Source of the DNA: UBA6627 sp965248675
Lineage (GTDB): Bacteria > Chloroflexota > Dehalococcoidia > UBA2979
Direction: 5' to 3'
Assembly: GCA_965248675.1 (NCBI GenBank)
Contig: CBDFJZ010000007.1
Coordinates: 496,001 to 560,000, forward strand
DNA: 64,000 nt
The position numbers and the translations under genes are program-made. Under the pieces are notes generated by a model. The model searched no databases. It saw only the letters and a program-made list of their open reading frames with translations, and was not told where the DNA came from. This document shows, piece by piece, positions 7,994 to 15,912 of the stretch (position 1 is its first letter; the number at the start of each line of letters is the position of its first letter).

Positions 7994-10900
7994 TTAGACG
8001 TACGCCTCGATCCGTTCGGACAGCGCGACGCGGTAGCGGGCGACGTTGGCTAGCTTGATCCGTTCGTAGCCCCGAACCAGATCGGGCAGTTCGGCGATCT
8101 CGACCGCGGCCGCCATGTTCTCGGCGCTGAGCCGGCCCAGCACGCGATCGATGGCCGCGACGTACTCCCCTGGTAGCTGCCGTTCGACCCGGCGCACCTC
8201 GGGCCAGCGGAACGGATCGAGGGCCGTACCGCGCAGCTTCTTGCCGCGCGCTAGCACGTGAACGCCCGGTTCGGCCCAGGAGCCGAAGCTGATCTTGTGG
8301 TCGAGACCGAGCGCTCGCAGCAGCGGGGGATGCAGCCTCCAGGCCATCTTCCCCCTGGCTCCGGCGACCACTCGAGCGGCGGTCAGACCGTCGTCGTCGG
8401 TCATCAGCCGGGCCACCTCGTACTCGTCCTTGTAGGCGGTCAGCTTGTAGAGGTTGGCGGCGACGGCCCGCAGCAGGGCCGAGCTGTCCGGCGCGATCCG
8501 CCGTTCGGCCGTGGCGACCCGGTCGAGCACGTTGAGCCAGCGCTCGGCGACGGCCTCGTCCTGCCACGCCACCAGCTCGGCGGCGAAGAGCACGAGCTCA
8601 TTGGCTGCGGCGGGCGCCGCGCTGAGCGCATCGATCCTTCGCCTGAGCGCGTCCGACAGTCTCGGGGCGGCGACGGGAGCCGGTGGATGGCCGGCGACCC
8701 GTGCCGCATCGACGGCCTCGGGGCGGGCGATCTGGGTGCGACCCCAGCGGAACGCCTCGAGGTTGGCCTCGATCGCTACGCCGTTTAGCTCGATCGCGCG
8801 TTCGATGCCGGCGGAGTTCACCGGCAGGCAGCCCGCCTGCACCGCCATCCCGAGGACGAAGATGTTCGAGGTCGTCGAGGAGCCCAGGATCTCCTCGCAG
8901 ATGAGCTGGGCGTCGGCCCAGTGCTGCACGTCGGGCCGGGTGACCGAGGCGATGCGATCGGACAACGAAGCGACCGCGGGCAACTGCACCTCGAGGTGGG
9001 TGATCATCTGGCCGGTCGGGGTGCCGGACGTGGAGCCAACGACGGTGGTCCTGGCCGCATCGGCGGTGAGCAGACCGCCCGGGGAGGCTGCGACCAACTG
9101 GTCGAAGGCCAGCAGCAGATCAGCCTGGCCCTCACCGAGGCGGCTCGTCGCCGTCGGTAGCGAGCGCGACAGCCGCACGTCGCTGACAACCGGACCCGCC
9201 TTCTGCGAGAGGCCGATCTGATCGAGCCCCCGCACCTCGAAGCCGTCGAGCATGGCTGCGGTGCCGAGCACCTGGGCGACCGTGATCACGCCGGTGCCAC
9301 CGATGCCGGTGATGCGCATCGCGAAGTCGTCACTCGGTACGCGCAGCTGCGGATCGGGGAGATCGGTTGGCGCCGTTGGTCGTTCGATGGCGTCGCCGCC
9401 GAGTCGATTCGCGATCGCTCGACGCGCGTTGCGGCCTCGACTGAGCAAGCGGCGGAGCACGCCGCTGCGCTGCCCGGATTCGCCCTGATCGACGGTGATC
9501 GTCATGAACGACGGGCAATCACCCTCGAGGCAGGAAAAGTCGAGGTTGCAGGTGTTCTGGTCGATGTTGGTCTTGCGCCCGAACGGTGTGTCGAGCGGCT
9601 GGACCGACAGACAGTTGCTGACCTGACCGCAGTCGCCGCAGCCTTCGCAGAGCCGATGGTTAATCACGACCCGCTGGTTCGGCGTGGGGATGGCGCCTCG
9701 CTTGCGATCGCGTCGCGCCTCGGCGGCGCAGACCTGGTCGTGGATCAGCACCGTGACGCCCTCGACGGCGGCCAGCGTCTCCTGAGCCTCGATCAGCCGC
9801 TGGCGCGGCCAGACGTCGACGCCCTGCGGGAGGTCGACCCCTCGGTAGCGGTCGGTCTCCTCGGCGGTGATGAGGATCCGCGAGACGCCATGGGCGAGGA
9901 GCGAGCGGGCGACGTCGGGGACTGATCGCTGGCCCTCGGGATCCTGGCCGCCGGTCATGGCGGTGGCATCGTTGTAGAGCAGCTTGTAGGTGATGTTCAC
10001 GCCGCCGGCGACGGCGGCCTGTACGGCGAGCTGGCCGGAGTGGAAGAAGGTGCCATCGCCGAGGTTCTGGATCATGTGGTCACGCTCGAGGAAGTCGGCC
10101 ATGCCGATCCATTGCGTGCCCTCGTTGCCCATGCAGGTGATGCCGGCGACGTCCCCGATGCGATCGGGATCCATGAGCATGACCATGGTGTGACAACCGA
10201 TGCCGGCACCCACGAGGGCGCCGTCCGGCACCAGGGTGCTGCGGTTGTGCGGACAGCCGGAGCAGAAGAATGGCGACCGCTCGACGTTGAGCGGGATCAG
10301 GATCCGGTCTCGCTGGGGCTGATCCGGCGCCAGCCGCTCGCCGATCGTGCCCTCCAGGCGGCGGCGCAAGATGGGCAGGATCTTGTCGGCGTCGAGGGCG
10401 CCATAGGCCGGGAACAGCAGGGCGCCCGCATCGTCGACCTTGCCCATCACCCGCGGCCGCTCCGGCAGGTCGTAGAGCGCGTCTTTCACCAACGATTCGA
10501 GGTTGGGCTGCTTTTCCTCGATCACGAGGATCTCGCGCACCCCGCGGGCGAAGTTGCGGAGCGTGGCGGCGTTGAACGGCATCGGCATGCCCATTTTGAG
10601 CAGGCGAATGCCGCACGCCTCGATGTCGGCTTCGGTGGAGAGGCCGAGCCGGGAGAACGCCTCGCGGACCTCGCGGTAGGTGATGCCGGACGAGACGATG
10701 CCGATCCAGGCGTCGACGGGATCGGCGGTGAGGTAGTTGAGCCGGTTGTCGGCCGCGTACCGCCGCGCCAGCTCGTAGCGCACCTCGACGATCTCCTGCT
10801 CGAGCTCGATGGTGTGCGGGGTGAGCAGGCGGCCGTCGGGCGCGTGCTGGTAGGACTGGCCGTCGAGCAGCGGCAGTACCGGGTCGAACGCCTCGGGATG

Positions 10901-11545
10901 CAGGTCCACGCTGGCGGTGGCGTCGGCCACGTCCGCGACGATCTTCATCGCCACCCACAGCCCGGTCGCCCGCGACATCGCGATCGCGTGCCGGCCGAGC
11001 GTCAACGCCTCGGCGGGATCGCCTGGATAGAGCAGCGGCATGTGCATGTCGAAGACGGCGCCGGCCGACGATGACGGCACGGTTGAGCTCTTGGCCGCCG
11101 GATCGTCGCCGACAATCGCGACGGCTCCGCCATGCATCGAGGTGCCGGCGTAGACCGCGTGACGCAACGCGTCGGTCGCCCGATCGACGCCAGGGGCCTT
11201 GCCGTACCAGATGCCGACGACCCCGTCGTACTTGCGGTCAGGCTGCACTGAAGCGAGCTGGGAGCCCATCACGGCGGTGGCGCCATATTCCTCGTTCATC
11301 CCCGGCTTGAATACGATCGGCAAGTCGGGATCGAGGCGAGCGGCTCGGATCACGGCGTCGCCGTACCCGCCGAGCGGCGAGCCTGGATAACCCGATATGA
11401 ACGCCGCAGTGTTCAGCCCGCCTCGACGATCGGCCCGCAGCTGCTCGAGCGGCAAGCGGGCCAACGCTTGAATCCCGGTGAGGAAGACCGTGCCCTCATC
11501 GGCCAGAAAACGGTCGCTCAGCTGGTACTGATCCGTCACTACCAT
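7994..11545 (-). CDS. Indolepyruvate:ferredoxin oxidoreductase, fused single-chain form
   Basis: This 1183-residue fused 2-oxoacid:ferredoxin oxidoreductase oxidatively decarboxylates aryl- or branched keto acids to acyl-CoA using thiamine diphosphate and iron-sulfur clusters. The N-terminal pyruvate-ferredoxin-like domain includes NTAAFISGYPGSPLGGY. The thiamine-binding portion has the FCSGCPHN and VGAGIGCHTM blocks and ITCMGNEGTQWIG. A ferredoxin-like segment near residues 630-690 has CEGCGDC plus a further set of cysteines ending CLEGDCPSF. The gamma-type domain near 745 starts ITGIGGTGVITVAQVLG, and a long C-terminal domain follows. Such three-in-one fusions are common in Proteobacteria and Chloroflexota. 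The gene is intact and apparently monocistronic. Confidence 0.9.
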   Translation of the reverse strand: MVVTDQYQLSDRFLADEGTVFLTGIQALARLPLEQLRADRRGGLNTAAFISGYPGSPLGGYGDAVIRAARLDPDLPIVFKPGMNEEYGATAVMGSQLASVQPDRKYDGVVGIWYGKAPGVDRATDALRHAVYAGTSMHGGAVAIVGDDPAAKSSTVPSSSAGAVFDMHMPLLYPGDPAEALTLGRHAIAMSRATGLWVAMKIVADVADATASVDLHPEAFDPVLPLLDGQSYQHAPDGRLLTPHTIELEQEIVEVRYELARRYAADNRLNYLTADPVDAWIGIVSSGITYREVREAFSRLGLSTEADIEACGIRLLKMGMPMPFNAATLRNFARGVREILVIEEKQPNLESLVKDALYDLPERPRVMGKVDDAGALLFPAYGALDADKILPILRRRLEGTIGERLAPDQPQRDRILIPLNVERSPFFCSGCPHNRSTLVPDGALVGAGIGCHTMVMLMDPDRIGDVAGITCMGNEGTQWIGMADFLERDHMIQNLGDGTFFHSGQLAVQAAVAGGVNITYKLLYNDATAMTGGQDPEGQRSVPDVARSLLAHGVSRILITAEETDRYRGVDLPQGVDVWPRQRLIEAQETLAAVEGVTVLIHDQVCAAEARRDRKRGAIPTPNQRVVINHRLCEGCGDCGQVSNCLSVQPLDTPFGRKTNIDQNTCNLDFSCLEGDCPSFMTITVDQGESGQRSGVLRRLLSRGRNARRAIANRLGGDAIERPTAPTDLPDPQLRVPSDDFAMRITGIGGTGVITVAQVLGTAAMLDGFEVRGLDQIGLSQKAGPVVSDVRLSRSLPTATSRLGEGQADLLLAFDQLVAASPGGLLTADAARTTVVGSTSGTPTGQMITHLEVQLPAVASLSDRIASVTRPDVQHWADAQLICEEILGSSTTSNIFVLGMAVQAGCLPVNSAGIERAIELNGVAIEANLEAFRWGRTQIARPEAVDAARVAGHPPAPVAAPRLSDALRRRIDALSAAPAAANELVLFAAELVAWQDEAVAERWLNVLDRVATAERRIAPDSSALLRAVAANLYKLTAYKDEYEVARLMTDDDGLTAARVVAGARGKMAWRLHPPLLRALGLDHKISFGSWAEPGVHVLARGKKLRGTALDPFRWPEVRRVERQLPGEYVAAIDRVLGRLSAENMAAAVEIAELPDLVRGYERIKLANVARYRVALSERIEAYV

Positions 11546-11724
11546 GGTTGATCTCCCGTCGGATCGAGCCTACACCCGGCCCGAGCCCACGATTGACGCA
11601 CCGCCTACGGATGAACCCGCGAAGTCGTGAGCTGAGCTGGGCACCTCGAGGAACGTCTCGCTCCATCTACTCCGACGCGGTCTGAACGCTGGACAGTCTC
11701 GGGCGAGTTCGAGCGCGACGAACC

Positions 11725-11897
11725 TCAGCGACGAAGAAGTTCGCTGGCGATGATGTTGCGCCGGATTTCCTGGTGCCAGCGCCGATCTGGAGCAACTTCG
11801 CCGCTCGGTACAACCGGTTGATCTCCATCTCCCACATGTAGCCGTAGCCTCCGTGGATCTGGCGCGCTTCGTCGGCGACACGAACGTGCGCGAGCAC
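11725..11897 (-). pseudogene. Acyl-CoA dehydrogenase C-terminal fragment (frameshifted)
   Basis: The minus strand encodes ARQIHGGYGYMWEMEINRLY followed by KLLQIGAGT, the flavin-contacting C-terminus of acyl-CoA dehydrogenases. A single frame change then leads to EIRRNIIASELLRR and a stop at 11725, which is the expected family terminus. The N-terminal three quarters of the gene are missing. The fragment abuts a P450 fragment on the other strand, so this is a decayed relic. Confidence 0.7.
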
Positions 11898-11899
11898 GG

Positions 11900-12127
11900 A
11901 TGTCGGCGCGACTCCGCCGCATGCTCGACCAGGATTTCACGCCCAGGAAGATCGCCGCGCTCGAACCGCATGTCCAGGAGGTGTCCGACAGCCTGCTCAA
12001 CGGCGCTGGTGAACGCGAGACGTTCGACGTGATGGATGAACTCGCCGTGTCGCTGCCCGTGATCGTGATTGCGGAGCTCCTGGGAATCCCAGTCGAGCAG
12101 CGGACAGACTTCAAGCCCCTGGCCGTA
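11900..12127 (+). pseudogene. Cytochrome P450 internal fragment
   Basis: The plus strand encodes LRRMLDQDFTPRKIAALEPH followed by FDVMDELAVSLPVIVIAELLGIP. These are the helix C-D and helix F regions of bacterial P450s, where the family has the LRRLVSKAFTPRRV-like block and the FPLPVIVIAELLGVP block. Neither the haem-ligand cysteine nor the I-helix is present. The reading frame runs directly into the next gene, giving an artificial fusion. It is a remnant about 75 codons long. Confidence 0.65.
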
Positions 12128-12169
12128 GCCGTTACATGGACGGAGACACCCCGATCGCAGCGTCCTACG

Positions 12170-12751
12170 ATGCGCACGATGGCAGCGATGGATCACGACG
12201 TCAGAGCGCTGGTTGAAGCCCTCCACGGGACGCCCGAGCTCGCCACGCTGGCGGTGACCGGCGCCGGCAGCCGCGCGCTCGCGTGGCTGCTCGGTGTGGG
12301 CGGCGCATCGAGGACACTGCTCGAAGCCACCGTGCCGTACGCCGCATCGTCGACCAGCGGCTACATCGGCTTCGAGCCCGTCGAGTTCGCCTCGGTCGAG
12401 GTCGCCGCGGCGCTCGCGCGATCGGCTCGGCGCCGATCGCTTGACCTCGCCTCGAACGCGCCCGGCTCGCTGATCGGTCTCGGCTGCGCGGCGGCGATCG
12501 CCACCGATCGCACGAAACGGGGCGACCACCGAGCCTTCGTCGGCGTCGACGTCGGAGGGCGCGAGGTCACGACGCATTCGCTCAATCTCAAGAAAGGCGC
12601 GAGAGCGCGGGACGACGAGGAAGAACTGGTGAGCCGGCTGATCCTCAATGCGCTCGCGGCCGCAAGCGGCGTCGATGCACGCCTCGGATTGGCGCTGCTC
12701 CCGGGCGAGCAGCTGATCACCCGACCGGCTCCGCGAGAACCCGACGCGTGA
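12170..12751 (+). CDS. CinA-like (competence/damage-inducible C-terminal domain) protein
   Basis: This protein of about 193 residues resembles the CinA C-terminal domain, a family that includes nicotinamide-nucleotide deamidases. Supporting segments are ALVEALHGTPELATLAVTGAGS, LLEATVPYAASS, GYIGFEP near the middle and LIGLGCAAAIATDRTKRGDHR toward the end. The open frame continues upstream through a P450 remnant, so the start must be internal; ATG codons at 12170, 12179 and 12188 are all possible. The stop overlaps the GTG of the following nucleotidyltransferase by 4 bases, implying translational coupling. In plants a related CinA-like domain and nucleotidyltransferase domain occur in one protein, which supports a joint function. 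The substrate is unknown. Confidence 0.6.
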   Translation: MRTMAAMDHDVRALVEALHGTPELATLAVTGAGSRALAWLLGVGGASRTLLEATVPYAASSTSGYIGFEPVEFASVEVAAALARSARRRSLDLASNAPGSLIGLGCAAAIATDRTKRGDHRAFVGVDVGGREVTTHSLNLKKGARARDDEEELVSRLILNALAAASGVDARLGLALLPGEQLITRPAPREPDA

Positions 12752-13353
12752 CGATCGACCCGATCAGCGAGCTTCAGGAGGCGTCCGGGCCACGCTGGCT
12801 GATCGCGCACCCCGACGGCCGGATCGAGGTCGAGGGGGAGATCGAGGCTGGTACGCCTCTGCTCCCAGGGTCGTTCAATCCGCTGCACCACGGGCACGAG
12901 CAGCTCGCACGTGTTGCCGCCCGCCTCCTCGCCCGCGAGGTGAGCTATGAGCTCGCGATCGTGAACGTCGACAAGCCGCCCCTGAGCATCGACGAGGTCC
13001 GCCGCCGGCTCAGCCAATTCCGGGATGTCGGCGCGGTGGTGCTGACGCGGGCCCCGCGGTTCCTGGAAAAGGCTCACCTCTTCTCCAGTCCCAGGTTCGT
13101 GATCGGCTGGGACACCGCCGTCCGTCTCGTCGATGCCCGCTATTACGACGACAGCGCAGAGGCCATGACCGCCGCGCTCGAGGAGATGCGCGCCGCCGGC
13201 GTCCGCTTCGTGGTGGCGGGGCGCGCCCACGAGGGGGGGTTCCGCACGCTCGAAGACGCGGACCTCCCCCCCGCGTTCGCGTCAATGTTCCAGGGCATCC
13301 CGGAGGCGCTCTTCCGCGCCGATGTCTCATCGACCGAGCTGCGAGCCGATTGA
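12748..13353 (+). CDS. Nucleotidyltransferase (cytidylyltransferase-like, HxGH superfamily)
   Basis: This 201-residue protein carries LLPGSFNPLHHGHEQLAR near residue 40, the nucleotide-binding (H/T)xGH signature of the NMNAT/PPAT/cytidylyltransferase superfamily. It also has FVIGWDTAVRLVDARYY and a late ADVSSTELR, which corresponds to the ISSTxIR motif that contacts phosphates. The GTG start overlaps the upstream CinA-like stop (GTGA), a typical coupled pair. NMNAT-like chemistry beside a CinA-like amidohydrolase suggests nucleotide or NAD-precursor metabolism. The length differs from canonical NadD and the substrate cannot be read from sequence. Confidence 0.7.
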   Translation: MTIDPISELQEASGPRWLIAHPDGRIEVEGEIEAGTPLLPGSFNPLHHGHEQLARVAARLLAREVSYELAIVNVDKPPLSIDEVRRRLSQFRDVGAVVLTRAPRFLEKAHLFSSPRFVIGWDTAVRLVDARYYDDSAEAMTAALEEMRAAGVRFVVAGRAHEGGFRTLEDADLPPAFASMFQGIPEALFRADVSSTELRAD

Positions 13354-13601
13354 CCCCACTGGGTCCTGCACAATGCGGCCGGCCCTGTGGGGCAAGAATA
13401 TTCGATCCGGGCGGCTGCCCGGCGCGCGCACTGACTGAGAAACGCCCCTAAACACCGGCCGCATCGAACGATGGCACCCCACACGTATGAAGGGCGAGGC
13501 AGGTCGGCAGCACCTCACCCTCCGCGGCGATGCGGTGTCGGTGTTTGTTGGCAAACACGCGCGTGGAGGATCGAGCTGATGGAGGCGGCAACGCCTTCGG
13601 G

Positions 13602-14597
13602 CTAGAGATTGAACTGCGGGACGATGTAGTCCTTGTCTTTGCTGTAGACTTGGAAGCGGCCCCGCGTACCGTCGGTGACGACGATCCGATCTTGCTCGTC
13701 GATGGCGATTCCGCGTGGACGTTCGAAGCGGCCCCACTTGATCAGTTCGGTGGGCTCGACCCGGTCAAACGCTTTGACGTAGTCCGCGTTGACGTTCATC
13801 ACCTCTTGCGCCGAGCGGGAGAACTCGCGCGCGTCGCCGTAGAGGCCGGTGATTACGTCACCGTCGGGGTAGTAGATCTGGACGCGGTTGTTGCCCCAAT
13901 CGGCAACGTAGACATCGCCCTCACTATCGACCGCCACGTCGGACGGCCGGCTGAGCTCGCCGCCGTCCGCGATCTGGGAGCCAAACCGGCTGATGAACGC
14001 GCCCTCGGGCGAGAACTTCTGGACCCGGTCATTGCCCCAATCGGCGACGTAGATATCCCCCTCCTGATCGACGGTGATGCCCCAGGGTCGATCGAGCTGC
14101 CCATCCTCGCCGCCGGGCGTGCCCCAGGCCGCAAGAAAGTCGCCGTCCCTGGTGAACTTCTGAATACGGCTGTTGACGCTGTCCACGACGTGGAGGTTGT
14201 CATCGCCGTCGAAGGCCAGGCCGGCCGGGCCGTTGAGCTGGCCCGCTTCCGAACCCATCTCGCCCCACTCGCCGATTTGCTCACCCTCCTGGTCGTACAC
14301 CATCACACTGTGCTTGTGCGCGTCGGAGCAGTAGATGTTTCCGGATTGATCCAGCGCGAGCCCTTCGGGCCACGTGAGATCACCGAGGCCGAACTCCGAG
14401 ATGAACCCCTCGTCGACGTCGAGCTTGCGGATCTTCGCCGGCTGGTAACCCTCGGCGGCTCCGGTGTCGGCGACGTAAACGATGCCTCCCGGGGCGGCCA
14501 GGACCGACGTGGGGTGTACGAATCCGCCCGGTCCGACGTGATGGCCAAGTGAGTGACTGAAGTGCCAGGTGCGGCCCGCAACCGTCTTCGTTGGCAT
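13602..14597 (-). CDS. NHL-repeat beta-propeller protein
   Basis: This 331-residue protein has about six NHL blades of the form RPWGITVDQEGDIYVADWGNDRVQKF, repeating roughly every 47-50 residues. Blades of this kind form a six-bladed propeller used for ligand or protein binding, or as a lyase/lactonase scaffold. No signal peptide is visible; the N-terminus starts MPTKTVAGRTWHF. The C-terminal part, with FERPRGIAIDEQDRIVVTDGTRG, closes the propeller. It is followed on the same strand by DUF1501 and DUF1800 genes upstream in transcription order, suggesting a three-gene unit. A specific function is not assignable. Confidence 0.8.
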   Translation of the reverse strand: MPTKTVAGRTWHFSHSLGHHVGPGGFVHPTSVLAAPGGIVYVADTGAAEGYQPAKIRKLDVDEGFISEFGLGDLTWPEGLALDQSGNIYCSDAHKHSVMVYDQEGEQIGEWGEMGSEAGQLNGPAGLAFDGDDNLHVVDSVNSRIQKFTRDGDFLAAWGTPGGEDGQLDRPWGITVDQEGDIYVADWGNDRVQKFSPEGAFISRFGSQIADGGELSRPSDVAVDSEGDVYVADWGNNRVQIYYPDGDVITGLYGDAREFSRSAQEVMNVNADYVKAFDRVEPTELIKWGRFERPRGIAIDEQDRIVVTDGTRGRFQVYSKDKDYIVPQFNL

Positions 14598-14726
14598 GGC
14601 AGACTCTCCTCGTTGACGCCTCGGGGCGGCGACTCTCGGATGGCGGGCCGACCGTTTTCAGATGCCGAGCGGCCCGATGCGGCCACGCGGCCCCCCAGCC
14701 CCGGCGCAGGACTCAGGGCCGCGCCG

Positions 14727-15872
14727 TCAAGCGGCGCCGGTCTTCATGAAGCGGGGCTTCTCAAACTGGCCGCTGACGATGGGCACCGGGTCGAGCTGGA
14801 GCCAGTCCTCGAGGATCGTGGAGTAGACCCCCCGGAAATCTTGATTTGGCACGAGGTCGCCCTGGTCGAGGGCCTCCGCTCTCGTATCGGGGTAGGTGCC
14901 GTACAGCCCGCCCTCGATCGCCGGGCCCATCACGAAGCAGCCTCCGGCCGCGCCGTGATCCGTCCCGGAGCCGTTGTCACGGACCCGGCGTCCGAACTCC
15001 GAGAAGAGGAACAGGACGACGTTGTCGTCGGCGTCGTGCGCCCGCAGGTCGTCCCAGAAGTCGGAGATCGCTCGCGAGACTTCAGTCCAGAGCCGCTCGA
15101 ATGTGGGCTGCTGCGCCGCGTGGGTGTCGAAGCCAATGAGCTGGGTGTAGAAGACGCGGGTGCCGACGTCGGCCGTGTGAATCGTCGCAATGTCACGCAT
15201 CGCCTTGGAGATCTGGTCAGTGCCATATTCGACGGCCGACTCGTAGCGAGCGAGTCCAGCTTTGAGGATGTCCGCGCCGCTGAGCGCGTCCAGTCCGGTT
15301 TGGCCGAGATAGTCTTGGACGGCACCGGTCCCGATCGCCCTGCTGTACATGTTCGAGAACCGTTGGAGCATCCTGGTGCGCTGCTCCTCCTGCTCGACAC
15401 TGGTCAGCAAGCCATAGCTCGACAGGTCGGCGACGGAGGCCACCGAGACGCCCGGCAAGACCAGCGCGCGCGGCAAGCTTTGCCCGATGTTGACTCCGGT
15501 CACCGGGTTCTCGCCCTGGCGGTCGAGGTCCCGGATGGCGCGCGCCACCCAGCCCTCGGTACCAACCTTGTCCGGCTCGCAGGTGTGCCAGATGTCCATC
15601 GAACGGAAATGCGAGCGCGGGGAGTTGGGGTAGCCCACGCCGTGGACGATCGCCAACTCCCCCCGCTCGTAGATCTCATGCAGCGGTCCCATGCGCGGGT
15701 GGAGCCCGAACTCATCATCGAGCTTGAGCACGTCCTCTGCCTCGATGCGCAGGGTCCCCTTGCGATTTTCGTAGTAGTTCGGGTCGGTGTATGGGATGAC
15801 CGAATTGAGGTAGTCGTTGCCTCCGGTCAACTGGAGGACGACGAATACCGGGGGTTTCGTCTCAGTCGTCAT
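14727..15872 (-). CDS. DUF1501 family protein (no signal peptide)
   Basis: This 381-residue protein of the DUF1501 family is related to the alkaline phosphatase/sulfatase fold. It opens directly with VFVVLQLTGGNDYLNSVIPY and contains LHPRMGPLHEIYERGELAIVHGVGYP, SHFRSMDIWHTC and, late in the chain, FLFSEFGRRVRDNGSGTDHG. Those blocks provide the usual Asp/His-rich sites. Most family members begin with a twin-arginine signal, which is absent here: the domain starts about ten residues from the Met. It is encoded 40 bp downstream of a DUF1800 gene, the standard pairing. The biochemical role of this pair is unknown in general. Confidence 0.85.
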   Translation of the reverse strand: MTTETKPPVFVVLQLTGGNDYLNSVIPYTDPNYYENRKGTLRIEAEDVLKLDDEFGLHPRMGPLHEIYERGELAIVHGVGYPNSPRSHFRSMDIWHTCEPDKVGTEGWVARAIRDLDRQGENPVTGVNIGQSLPRALVLPGVSVASVADLSSYGLLTSVEQEEQRTRMLQRFSNMYSRAIGTGAVQDYLGQTGLDALSGADILKAGLARYESAVEYGTDQISKAMRDIATIHTADVGTRVFYTQLIGFDTHAAQQPTFERLWTEVSRAISDFWDDLRAHDADDNVVLFLFSEFGRRVRDNGSGTDHGAAGGCFVMGPAIEGGLYGTYPDTRAEALDQGDLVPNQDFRGVYSTILEDWLQLDPVPIVSGQFEKPRFMKTGAA

Positions 15873-15912
15873 CTGATTCTCTCCTCGCCCCGTCTGCCGA
15901 AAACCGGAACTG

